A DNA stretch of 8,575 nt from Candidatus Aminicenantota bacterium (GTDB lineage: Bacteria > Acidobacteriota > Aminicenantia > Aminicenantales > JAFGAV01): positions 1 through 8,575 of the forward strand of contig VGJG01000056.1 of the NCBI GenBank assembly GCA_016867615.1, read 5' to 3'. How positions within the stretch are numbered: position 1 is the stretch's first letter; every line of letters starts with the position of its first letter. This document shows positions 1-6,595 of the stretch, one piece after another. The notes beneath the pieces were generated by a model that was not told the DNA's origin, ran no database searches, and saw only the letters and a program-made list of their open reading frames with translations. The translations under genes were made by a program, and so were the position numbers.

Positions 1-461
1 CCTTTTATTTTCACGCCGGCCACAACCGTTTCGAGCGTCCCGGGGCCGCGGCCCGCAGCCTGGACAGGCTCGTGGAGGAGCTTCTGCGCTCCCCGAGGCC
101 GAAGGACTGGTTCCGGGCATATTTCAACGCCGGCCTCAGGGAGTATGTCCTGGACCGGCCCCGGCTCCTGCCCTGCGCCGCCGGAACGGATATATTTTTT
201 CTCGATCCCTTCGGCGAGGTCTATCCCTGCAACGGCCTCGAGCCCCGTTTCTGGCAGGAGAGCCTGGGCAACCTCCACCTTGCCTCGTTCGAGGAGATCT
301 GGAATTCGGAGAAGGCCGCGGAGGTGCGGGCCCGCGTCCGGGAATGCCCCAAAAATTGTTGGATGATCGGCACGGCCGCGCCGGCCATGAAGAAGCATAT
401 CTTCAAACCCCTCCTGTGGGTGGCCGGCAAGAAGTTCCTGAGGAGCCGGCGGCCGGCATGA
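1..461 (+). CDS. Radical SAM protein, C-terminal part with SPASM/twitch-like domain (5' truncated)
   Basis: The reading frame is open from base 3 to the TGA at 459-461 (about 152 residues), so the start and the radical SAM core lie upstream of the window. A GTG at 72 is in frame but is very unlikely to be the real start, because coding sequence continues above it. What remains is an auxiliary iron-sulfur domain. It has Cys codons at 174 and 228 framing a GTDIFFLDPFGEVYPC stretch, then a CPKNC pair with Cys at 345 and 357, followed by WMIGTA. Four cysteines with the G-E-V-Y-P-C signature fit a reduced SPASM (twitch-like) domain that would hold one auxiliary Fe-S cluster. The C-terminus is basic (KKH, KKF, RSRR). 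The stop overlaps the next gene's ATG as ATGA, so the two are probably co-translated. The family is known for radical-based modification of peptides or small molecules. The substrate here is unknown, and a glycan-pathway role is inferred only from the neighbours. Confidence 0.82.
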   Translation, partial: FYFHAGHNRFERPGAAARSLDRLVEELLRSPRPKDWFRAYFNAGLREYVLDRPRLLPCAAGTDIFFLDPFGEVYPCNGLEPRFWQESLGNLHLASFEEIWNSEKAAEVRARVRECPKNCWMIGTAAPAMKKHIFKPLLWVAGKKFLRSRRPA

Positions 462-1579
462 AGGTCGCTTTCATCGGCGCGAAAGGCATTCCGCCCCGGT
501 TTGGGGGCATCGAAGTTCACGTCGACGAGCTCAGCCGCGGTCTGGTCCGCAGGGGCGCGGAGGCGGTCGTTTACGTGAGAGACTGGTACACTCCGCGGCG
601 CCTGAAGTCGCACCGGGGGGTTCGGCTCGTCCATGCGCCGACCGTCAGGACGAAGCACCTGGACGCGGCCGTCCACAGCTTCCTGGCCACGGTCCATTGC
701 CTCTTCACCCGGGCCGACATCGTTCACTACCACGGCATCGGGCCGGCGATCTTCAGCCCCCTGGCTCGGGTCGCCGGCAAGCGCGCGGCGGTCACGGTCC
801 ATCGCCTGGATTGGGCGGCCGACAAATGGAGCCCGCCGGCGCGGGCGATGCTGAAGCTCGCGGAGCGGGTGGCGGTGCTGGCGGCGCACCGCCTGATCGT
901 CGTGTCCGCCGACCTGGCCGGTCATCTCCGGCTCCGTCACGGCGTGGAGGCTTCCGTCATCCCCAACGCCGTCCCCCGGGGGACGATCCGGCCCCTGGCC
1001 GGGGCCGGACGGCGCTTCGGCCTGGAGGCGGGAGGGTATGTGCTCTTCCTGGGAAGGCTCGTCCCCGAAAAAAGGCCCGACTGGCTCGTCAGGGCGTTCC
1101 TCGAGTCCGCGGCCCGCCGCGAGGGTCTGAGGCTCGTCCTGGCGGGCGGGGCGAGCGGAACGGAGGACTACGTCCGGAAGCTCAAAGACCTGGCGAAAGA
1201 CGATCCGCGGATCGTTTTCACGGACAACGTCTCCGGGGAGGAAAAAGAAGAGATTTTCTCCAACGCCCTGCTTTTCGTCCTGCCCTCGCGCCTGGAGGGC
1301 CATCCGATCGCCCTGCTCGAAGCGCGGGGCTACGGCCTGGGCTGCCTGGCCAGCGATATCGGCCCCCACCGCGAGGTCGTCCGGGACGGCCGGGACGGCG
1401 TTCTTTTCCGGGCGAGCGATTACGGCGACTTCGCCGCCAAGCTCGAGGCGCTTCTCGACGACCCCGTCCGCGTCCGGGAGCTGGGGAGGCGGGCGGCCGA
1501 GGCCGCCGCCTCGGGACCCGGCTGGGAGGATGTCGTGTCCGGGACCCTGGCCGTGTATCGCTCGCTGTGCGGAGTCTGA
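458..1579 (+). CDS. GT4-family glycosyltransferase (GT-B fold)
   Basis: This 373-residue protein has the length and layout of a GT-B retaining glycosyltransferase, which would transfer a sugar from a nucleotide-sugar donor to a lipid-linked or growing glycan on the cytoplasmic side of the inner membrane. The N-terminus reads MKVAFIGAKGIPPRFGGIE, the glycine-rich acceptor-side loop typical of this group. The second Rossmann domain shows IPNAVPR (168-174), FLGRLVPEKRPD (197-208) and an EGHPIALLE motif giving the E-x7-E pair E280/E288, which binds the donor in GT4 enzymes. I start it at ATG 458 because the protein begins there with the conserved first beta strand. The ATG overlaps the upstream stop, and AGGAG lies at 441-445, a rather long 12 bases ahead. 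The open frame reaches back to 344, but that part is a shadow of the upstream gene. Family is certain; donor, acceptor and linkage cannot be read. Confidence 0.93.
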   Translation: MKVAFIGAKGIPPRFGGIEVHVDELSRGLVRRGAEAVVYVRDWYTPRRLKSHRGVRLVHAPTVRTKHLDAAVHSFLATVHCLFTRADIVHYHGIGPAIFSPLARVAGKRAAVTVHRLDWAADKWSPPARAMLKLAERVAVLAAHRLIVVSADLAGHLRLRHGVEASVIPNAVPRGTIRPLAGAGRRFGLEAGGYVLFLGRLVPEKRPDWLVRAFLESAARREGLRLVLAGGASGTEDYVRKLKDLAKDDPRIVFTDNVSGEEKEEIFSNALLFVLPSRLEGHPIALLEARGYGLGCLASDIGPHREVVRDGRDGVLFRASDYGDFAAKLEALLDDPVRVRELGRRAAEAAASGPGWEDVVSGTLAVYRSLCGV

Positions 1580-1656
1580 AGCGCCGGTCGTTCGGACGGC
1601 GGGCTTATTGATCTTCGTCTTGTCCTCGTCGCCGCGGCGTGGCATACTGCTTCCCC

Positions 1657-2760
1657 ATGGGCCACATCCGCAAGCAGATGATCACCCTCATGACTTCGGC
1701 GAGGTGCAATCTCGCCTGCGTGTACTGCTCCCAGCGTTCCTTCCCGGCCTTGGCTCCCGGGGACGAGACGATCGACATCGCTTTCGCCGAGGCCGGGATG
1801 AGGGATTTTTTCGCCTCGAACCCGAGCCGGGCGATCCGGTTTTTCGGGGCGGGCGAGCCGACCCTGGCCTTCGAGGTCATGAAGGAAGTCCGCGACCGCG
1901 CCCGGCGCCTGGCGGGCGATGCCCTGCGCGTCGAGCTTCAGAGCAACGGCCTGTTTTCCCCCGAGGTGGCCGATTGGGTCGAACGGCACGTGGACATCCT
2001 CTGGCTGTCGTATGACGGTCCGCCCGAGATCCAGGACAGGAACCGGCCGACCCGGGGCGGAGGGCGGTCGAGCGGCGTCGTCGGGGAAAACCTCCGCCGC
2101 TTTGCGGACAGCGACCGGATGCAGGCCGGGATCCGGGCGACCGTGGCCCCGAGCGATTTTCCCCGCATCGTCGAGATCGTCGAGCATTTCCACGACCTGG
2201 GCCTGCGCCGCGCCTGCCTGGCCCCGGTTTACTCCTCGACGGCCAACGTCCGGGGCGAGAGGTCGCTTGGCCTCCTGGAATTCGCCCGGCACTTCGTGCG
2301 GGCCGACGAGGCCGCCCGAAGAATGGGGATGAGCCTGAGCACCCATCTCATCGTCAATTTCGACGAACCCGTCACCGGCTACTGCCGGGCTTGCACGCCC
2401 TGCCCCCACCTGACCACGGACGGCTGGGTCTCGTGCTGCGACGAGACGCCGCTCGGTCCGGACTACCTGCCGGGTATCCTCCAGGATCTCATCTACGGCC
2501 GTTGGGAACCCGAAGCGAAATCCATACGCTACTTCCCCGAGGCCCTGGCCCGCATCCGCGCCCGGAACACGGACAACCTCAGACGGGGCGGCTGCTCAGG
2601 ATGCGACCTGATCGCGAACTGCTCGGGCGGCTGCCTGCCCAAGAACATGTTCATGACCGGGGACCTCTTCACGCCCTACCCGGAGTGGTGCGAAGCTGTG
2701 CGATACCTCGCCTCCAGACTGCCGAGGCCGCAGGGATTGTTTCCGTTTCTCCATTCCTGA
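1657..2760 (+). CDS. Radical SAM/SPASM domain protein
   Basis: From ATG 1657 the protein has 367 residues. Close to the N-terminus it carries the radical SAM cluster motif RCNLACVYC (C17, C21, C24; C-x3-C-x2-C), which binds the [4Fe-4S] cluster that cleaves S-adenosylmethionine. A FFGAGEPTLAF stretch matches the GGE-like SAM-binding motif. The C-terminal part is a full SPASM domain: C-x9-G-x4-C around CTPCPHLTTDGWVSCC, then C-x2-C-x5-C-x3-C in CSGCDLIANCSGGC, then a final Cys in EWCEAVR. That pattern normally holds two auxiliary clusters, as in anaerobic sulfatase-maturating enzymes and peptide-modifying enzymes. No ribosome site separates the candidate starts GTG 1639, ATG 1657 and ATG 1678; I chose 1657 as the first ATG before the motif. 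No small precursor-peptide gene is visible in the flanking gaps, so a carbohydrate-linked substrate is possible but unproven. The role is inferred from neighbours. Confidence 0.9.
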   Translation: MGHIRKQMITLMTSARCNLACVYCSQRSFPALAPGDETIDIAFAEAGMRDFFASNPSRAIRFFGAGEPTLAFEVMKEVRDRARRLAGDALRVELQSNGLFSPEVADWVERHVDILWLSYDGPPEIQDRNRPTRGGGRSSGVVGENLRRFADSDRMQAGIRATVAPSDFPRIVEIVEHFHDLGLRRACLAPVYSSTANVRGERSLGLLEFARHFVRADEAARRMGMSLSTHLIVNFDEPVTGYCRACTPCPHLTTDGWVSCCDETPLGPDYLPGILQDLIYGRWEPEAKSIRYFPEALARIRARNTDNLRRGGCSGCDLIANCSGGCLPKNMFMTGDLFTPYPEWCEAVRYLASRLPRPQGLFPFLHS

Positions 2761-2833
2761 CCGTATTCCGGACTGATTGCGGATTTTCGCGGCGGAACGC
2801 CGGTCCCGCGAGAGCCAAATTGACAGCTTTTGC

Positions 2834-2838
2834 GGGAG
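2834..2838 (+). promoter_or_regulatory. Candidate Shine-Dalgarno (GGGAG) for the flippase
   Basis: GGGAG ends four bases before ATG 2843 and supports that start over TTG 2777. The spacing is short. A weaker GGGA (2860-2863) precedes ATG 2870, which could be the true start and would shorten the protein by nine residues. Confidence 0.45.
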
Positions 2839-2842
2839 TGTG

Positions 2843-4426
2843 ATGGAATCACTATCCCCGGGAAACAGCATGGAAGACCGCAACGGCGCCCACAGGGAGA
2901 TCACGGCCGTCGCCAAGGGCGCGGGCATCTTCTTCATCGGGACGCTGGTCGGGAACGGGCTGCGCTATGTCTATCAGCTGGTCGTCGCCCGGAGCATGGG
3001 TCCCGGCGTCTACGGCGGCCTCCTGCTGGGGATCGCGATCCTGCAAGTCATGCAGCTCGTCGCCGACCTGGGATTGAGCCAGGGAGTGGTCCGCTACGCG
3101 GCCATCTTCCAGGGGCGCGGCGACCGGGCGCGGGTCAAGGGGATCATTGTCCTGGCCTTGCGTTCGGTCCTGGTTTCCGCCCCGGTGTTGGGGCTGCTTA
3201 TGTTCCTCGGCTCGTCGACCCTGGCCGGACGCGTGTTCCGCACACCCGAGCTGGCCCTCATCCTGAGGTTCCTGGCCGTCGTCCTCCCACTCTACGCCTT
3301 GACCATGATTCTGGCCTTCGCCTTTCAGGGCCTGCAGGTCATCAAGTACCGCGTTTACGTCAACCAGTTCGTCGAGCCGGGCTCCAGGCTCTTGCTGGCC
3401 GTCCTGTTCCTGGCACTGGGCGGGGGCCTGACGGGCGTCCTGTCGGCCTACGTGCTGGGAGTGCTCCTGTCCCTGGCGGCGGCGGTCCTTCTGATGAGGC
3501 GGGTCTGCCCCGAGATTTTCCGGCCGGCGATCGCGGCGGTCATCGAGCGGAAAAAGCTGTATTCCTTCTCCTGGCCGCTCCTTTTTTCCTTTCTCCTGGG
3601 GTATCTCATCGTCTGGAACGATACGCTCTTTCTCGGCATTCTGAAGAGCTCGAGGGATGTGGGTGTCTACGGCGCGGCGCAGAGGACGGCCCTCCTGCTG
3701 ACGTTCATCCTGGGGTCCTTCGTGGCCATCTTCGGTCCGCTTGTCGCGGACCTTTTCAGCAGGGATAAAAAAGAAGACCTGAACCGCCATTTCAAAACCG
3801 TGGCCCACTGGTCCTTCTCCCTGACCCTTCCCCTGGCGGTCCCGGCGGTCGTGTTCGCCCGGCCGGTCCTGCGCCTGTTCGGCGAGCCGTACACCGCCGC
3901 CGCCGGGTCTCTGGTCATCCTGGCTTGCGGCTGGACGGCGCACGCCCTGCTGGGGCTGTGCGGGAACGTCATCACCATGAGCGGGCGGTCGAAGCTCCAT
4001 CTCCTCAACAACGTCTTCCTGCTGGCGGTCAATGTCGCCCTGCATCTGTTGCTCATACCCCGCTTCGGGATCCTGGGCGCCGCGGCGGCTACGAGCGGCA
4101 GCGTCCTCCTCTGCGACATCCTGGCCCTGCTCGAAGTCCGGTTTTTGCTGAGGATGAGCCCCTTTCGCTCCGACCTGCTCAAGCCCCTGGCCGCCGCCGG
4201 GATCGGCACAGCGGGCTGCCTCCTTGGGAGGGGATCGCTCTTTTCCGGAGCGGGGGACTTGATAGAGATGGCCCTGGGGTCCGGTCTTTTCCTCTTCCTT
4301 TACGGAGGGGCGACGTTGCTCCTCGGCATCCGGGACGAAGACAGGGCCGTGCTGGGTAAGATCCTGATAAGATTGAAGAGAATAAAAACCGGCGGTCCGG
4401 CGTGTGCTTCCGGTCCGGGGAAATGA
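2843..4426 (+). CDS. Wzx-like polysaccharide/lipid-linked oligosaccharide flippase
   Basis: This is an integral inner-membrane protein of 527 residues with about 12-14 hydrophobic segments along its length. Clear ones lie near residues 103-122, 138-162, 182-216, 243-267, 283-302, 325-345, 353-375, 387-405, 409-431 and 475-495. The opening REITAVAKGAGIFFIGTLVGNGLRY, positions 19-43, and the following VVARSMGPGVYGG are typical of the polysaccharide biosynthesis (MVF/MATE-like) exporter superfamily, whose Wzx members flip undecaprenyl-linked repeat units to the periplasm. A C-terminal basic tail (KILIRLKRIK) faces the cytoplasm by inference. The start is not certain. ATG 2843 has GGGAG at 2834-2838, and ATG 2870 has GGGA at 2860-2863. 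A TTG at 2777 is open but has no support. The stop overlaps the next gene's ATG (ATGA). In this cluster it is the natural exporter of the glycan or glycolipid made by the neighbouring enzymes. Confidence 0.9.
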   Translation: MESLSPGNSMEDRNGAHREITAVAKGAGIFFIGTLVGNGLRYVYQLVVARSMGPGVYGGLLLGIAILQVMQLVADLGLSQGVVRYAAIFQGRGDRARVKGIIVLALRSVLVSAPVLGLLMFLGSSTLAGRVFRTPELALILRFLAVVLPLYALTMILAFAFQGLQVIKYRVYVNQFVEPGSRLLLAVLFLALGGGLTGVLSAYVLGVLLSLAAAVLLMRRVCPEIFRPAIAAVIERKKLYSFSWPLLFSFLLGYLIVWNDTLFLGILKSSRDVGVYGAAQRTALLLTFILGSFVAIFGPLVADLFSRDKKEDLNRHFKTVAHWSFSLTLPLAVPAVVFARPVLRLFGEPYTAAAGSLVILACGWTAHALLGLCGNVITMSGRSKLHLLNNVFLLAVNVALHLLLIPRFGILGAAAATSGSVLLCDILALLEVRFLLRMSPFRSDLLKPLAAAGIGTAGCLLGRGSLFSGAGDLIEMALGSGLFLFLYGGATLLLGIRDEDRAVLGKILIRLKRIKTGGPACASGPGK

Positions 4427-5193
4427 AGGATATTATCAAGAAAGCCCTGCCCGAGCCCGTCCTGTCGCTGTATCATTTTGTCCGCGACGGAGACCTGCCG
4501 CCGGTCGGTTCATTTTTGTTCGACCGGTCTTTGAGACTTCCCCTCGCCCGCCGTCTGGCTCTGGTCAGGAGGATGGTTGCCGTCTCGGGTAGCATTCCCT
4601 GCCCGCACACGCAGGGGGAGATGCTCGAGGTCATGAGGGCGCTCCTGTCGCTCGCCCCGGAGAGGGAGGGGGCGGTGGTCGAGGCCGGCTGCTACCGGGG
4701 GGGGAGCACGGCCAAGCTGAGCCTGGCGGCGAAGCGGGCCGGCCGCAAGCTCGTCGTCTTCGACTCCTTCCAGGGGCTGCCCGAGCACGAAGAGCCGCCG
4801 ACGGAGAACATCTTCGGGGAGACCGTCCGTTTCCCGCCGGGGGAGTACCGGGCGTCACTAGAGGAGGTCAAGGCCAACGTCGCCCGCTTCGGCGCTCCGG
4901 ACGTCTGCGATTACCGGGCCGGATGGTTCGAGGAGACGATGCCCGCCGCCTCGGGACCCATCGCCCTCATGTTTCTGGACGTCGACCTGGCCTGTTCGAC
5001 GCGCACGGCGCTCAAGCATCTTTACCCGCGGCTCGTTCCGGGCGGCGTGCTCTTCTCCCATGACGGGCATCTCCCCCGGGTCATCTCCGTTTTCCGGGAT
5101 GCGGAATTTTGGGAGAAGGAGGTGGGCTGCCCGCCTCCCCGCATCGCCGGCCTCGGCCGCCGAAAGCTGATCAGGGCGGACAAGGCGCCATGA
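4423..5193 (+). CDS. TylF/MycF-like class I SAM-dependent O-methyltransferase
   Basis: This is a 256-residue cytoplasmic protein. Its second half is a Rossmann-type methyltransferase. Motif I is VEAGCYRGGST (86-96, SAM binding), followed by FDSFQGLP (113-120), which supplies the acidic residue contacting the SAM ribose. Next come FLDVDLACST (184-193) and LVPGGVLFSHDGH (204-216). This order matches the TylF/MycF macrocin O-methyltransferase family, metal-dependent enzymes that methylate sugar hydroxyls, and related enzymes found in surface-glycan clusters. The usual DD pair that binds the metal appears here as His213-Asp214, so the metal site may differ. The start is ATG 4423, overlapping the flippase stop with GGGGAA just before it; the GTG at 4402 would put seven more residues inside the flippase frame and is less likely. 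The stop overlaps the next ATG. The likely role is O-methylation of a sugar in the exported glycan; the position and substrate are unknown. Confidence 0.82.
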   Translation: MKDIIKKALPEPVLSLYHFVRDGDLPPVGSFLFDRSLRLPLARRLALVRRMVAVSGSIPCPHTQGEMLEVMRALLSLAPEREGAVVEAGCYRGGSTAKLSLAAKRAGRKLVVFDSFQGLPEHEEPPTENIFGETVRFPPGEYRASLEEVKANVARFGAPDVCDYRAGWFEETMPAASGPIALMFLDVDLACSTRTALKHLYPRLVPGGVLFSHDGHLPRVISVFRDAEFWEKEVGCPPPRIAGLGRRKLIRADKAP

Positions 5194-6539
5194 GGCACTT
5201 TTTCGTCCGTCGCGTCCTCTACCCGCTCATGGAAACCCTTCAGCGGCGCGATTTCCTGAGCCTGCTCGAGGAGTATGAACGCCTTCAGTTCCGCACATCG
5301 GGGGAGCTCCGGGCGCGGCAGGAAGAAAAGCTCAGGGCCGTCCTTCGTCAGGCTTATGCCCATGTGTCCTTTTACGGGGAGCGGTTCGCTGCCTCGGGGC
5401 TGACGCCCGGGGACATCGGGGGGCTGGACGACCTGCCCAGGATCCCGCCCCTTTCCCGCGAGGACATTCGCCGGAATTTTCCGGACAGAATGACGGCCGG
5501 CAATATGCTGCGCCGCCGCAGGGTCCTCGACAGGACCTCGGGCTCCACGGGAGTCCCCTTGATGTTTTACCGGGACAAGGCCGCCCGCGACCGAACGCTG
5601 GCTTCCTTCCTCCTCTTCAACGCCTGGGCGGGCATCCGGCCGGGGGATCGGACCGTCCATATCGGGGCTCCCCAGCCCTTGAGGCCGAGATCGCGGCTGT
5701 CGGCGGCGCTCCGCGGGCACACCGACCTCGGCATCTTCAGCCTTGACGACCGGAGCACGGAAAAACTCCTCAGGCGTTTGAACGAGATCAAACCGGACCT
5801 CGTCGAGGGGTACGCCTCCGCGATATTCCAGGTCGCCCAGGCCGCCCTGAAGCACAATGTCCTCCCGAGGCCGCGGGCGGTGGTGACGACCTCGGACATG
5901 CTGCCCGCGCCCGAACCGGTCGAAGAAGCCTTCGGCTGCCGGGTATTCAACCGCTACGGCAACAGGGAGATCTGCGGCGCCCTGGCCCAGAGCTGCGAGC
6001 AAGGCCGAGGCCTTCATATCAATACCGAGCTGTGCGTCCTCGAGGTCGTGGACGAACGCGGCCATCCCGTCCCGGCCGGCCGGAGCGGCCGGGTGCTTGT
6101 CACGGACCTGGCCAACAGGGTCATGCCCCTTCTCCGCTATGACACCGGGGACACGGCCACGGCCGGCGGGGAATGCTCCTGCGGCCGTGGGTTTCCCCTG
6201 GTGGGAGCGGTTGAGGGCCGGAGTTCGGAGTTCCTCGTCTCTCCCCGGGGTCTGCGCGTCTCGCCCGTCGCCCTCGGCCACTTCCTGTTCGTGACCAGGC
6301 CCTATGCCCACCGAATCCTCAAATTCCAGGCCGAGCAGAGCGAGGCCGGAGGAGCGACTTTTCGCTTCGTTCCCTTGAAGGAGGCCTCGGAGTCCTTGAA
6401 GCGGGACCTCCTCCGGGACCTTCGGGAATTTCTGGGCCGGGACGTCGAGGTCCGGGTCGAATTCGTCGCGGACATCCCCCCCGGACCCGGCGGAAAACAC
6501 GCCGTCATCAAATCGTCTCTCCCCCGGCTGCCTTCCTGA
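5190..6539 (+). CDS. PaaK/CapK-family adenylate-forming enzyme (phenylacetate-CoA ligase-like)
   Basis: This 449-residue protein has the size and motif order of the phenylacetate-CoA ligase (PaaK)/CapK group of the ANL superfamily, which activates a carboxylic acid as an acyl-adenylate and passes it to CoA or another acceptor. Visible motifs are the phosphate loop TSGSTGVP (116-123), the adenine/metal motif YGNRE (256-260), MPLLRYDTGD (312-321) with its ribose-binding Asp, GRSSEFL (343-349), and a C-terminal PGGKH with the candidate catalytic lysine K436. The key motifs are intact, so it is probably active. The CSCGRG (329-334) recalls the cysteine-containing loop seen in several PaaK-like proteins. 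ATG 5190 overlaps the methyltransferase stop (ATGA), and only a weak AAGG precedes it. The open frame upstream to 5109 is a shadow of that gene. CapK-type enzymes occur in capsule clusters, so acylation or amidation of the glycan is a reasonable inference. The acid cannot be predicted. Confidence 0.9.
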   Translation: MRHFFVRRVLYPLMETLQRRDFLSLLEEYERLQFRTSGELRARQEEKLRAVLRQAYAHVSFYGERFAASGLTPGDIGGLDDLPRIPPLSREDIRRNFPDRMTAGNMLRRRRVLDRTSGSTGVPLMFYRDKAARDRTLASFLLFNAWAGIRPGDRTVHIGAPQPLRPRSRLSAALRGHTDLGIFSLDDRSTEKLLRRLNEIKPDLVEGYASAIFQVAQAALKHNVLPRPRAVVTTSDMLPAPEPVEEAFGCRVFNRYGNREICGALAQSCEQGRGLHINTELCVLEVVDERGHPVPAGRSGRVLVTDLANRVMPLLRYDTGDTATAGGECSCGRGFPLVGAVEGRSSEFLVSPRGLRVSPVALGHFLFVTRPYAHRILKFQAEQSEAGGATFRFVPLKEASESLKRDLLRDLREFLGRDVEVRVEFVADIPPGPGGKHAVIKSSLPRLPS

Positions 6540-6568
6540 CCTGTCCCGGACGGTCTTTGACACCCTCC

Positions 6569-6574
6569 GGAGGA
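6569..6574 (+). promoter_or_regulatory. Strong Shine-Dalgarno sequence (GGAGGA) ahead of the B12-radical SAM gene
   Basis: GGAGGA at 6569-6574 is the best ribosome-binding site in the window. It sits seven bases before ATG 6582 but 21 bases before ATG 6596, the start of the long frame. ATG 6582 is in a different frame, one that runs to 6992 as a shadow inside the gene. The site is real as sequence; which ATG it serves is unclear. Confidence 0.6.
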
Positions 6575-6595
6575 AATTCATATGATAGGCGGGCC

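Noticed and set aside
1582..1601. Short inverted repeat CGCCG...CGGCG after the glycosyltransferase stop
   Set aside because: The stem has only five perfect pairs and is followed by CTTATT rather than a T-run. Too weak for an intrinsic terminator in GC-rich DNA, and the downstream gene appears to be in the same operon.
221..1645. Long open frame on the - strand (474 codons) opposite the glycosyltransferase
   Set aside because: It is the antisense shadow of a GC-rich gene. The translation is rich in Pro, Arg, Gly and Asp with no recognisable domain, while the + strand protein has clear family motifs.
2820..2825. Perfect TTGACA (-35-like) before the flippase
   Set aside because: The sequence 17 bases downstream is ATGGAA, not a -10 box, and falls in the start of the gene. 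It is probably chance.
2761..2842. Gap of 82 bases before the flippase, checked for a small peptide gene, promoter or terminator
   Set aside because: There is no start with a ribosome site opening a separate small frame, no T-run hairpin and no paired promoter boxes.
2852..4045. Open frame on the - strand opposite the flippase
   Set aside because: The translation is almost all Gln, Asp, Arg, Gly and Glu, the mirror image of hydrophobic codons on the other strand. It is not a real protein.
5022..6581. Long open frame on the - strand (519 codons) opposite the CapK-like gene
   Set aside because: It is the same kind of high-GC shadow with low-complexity composition and no motif. It lies opposite a protein with a complete set of ANL motifs.
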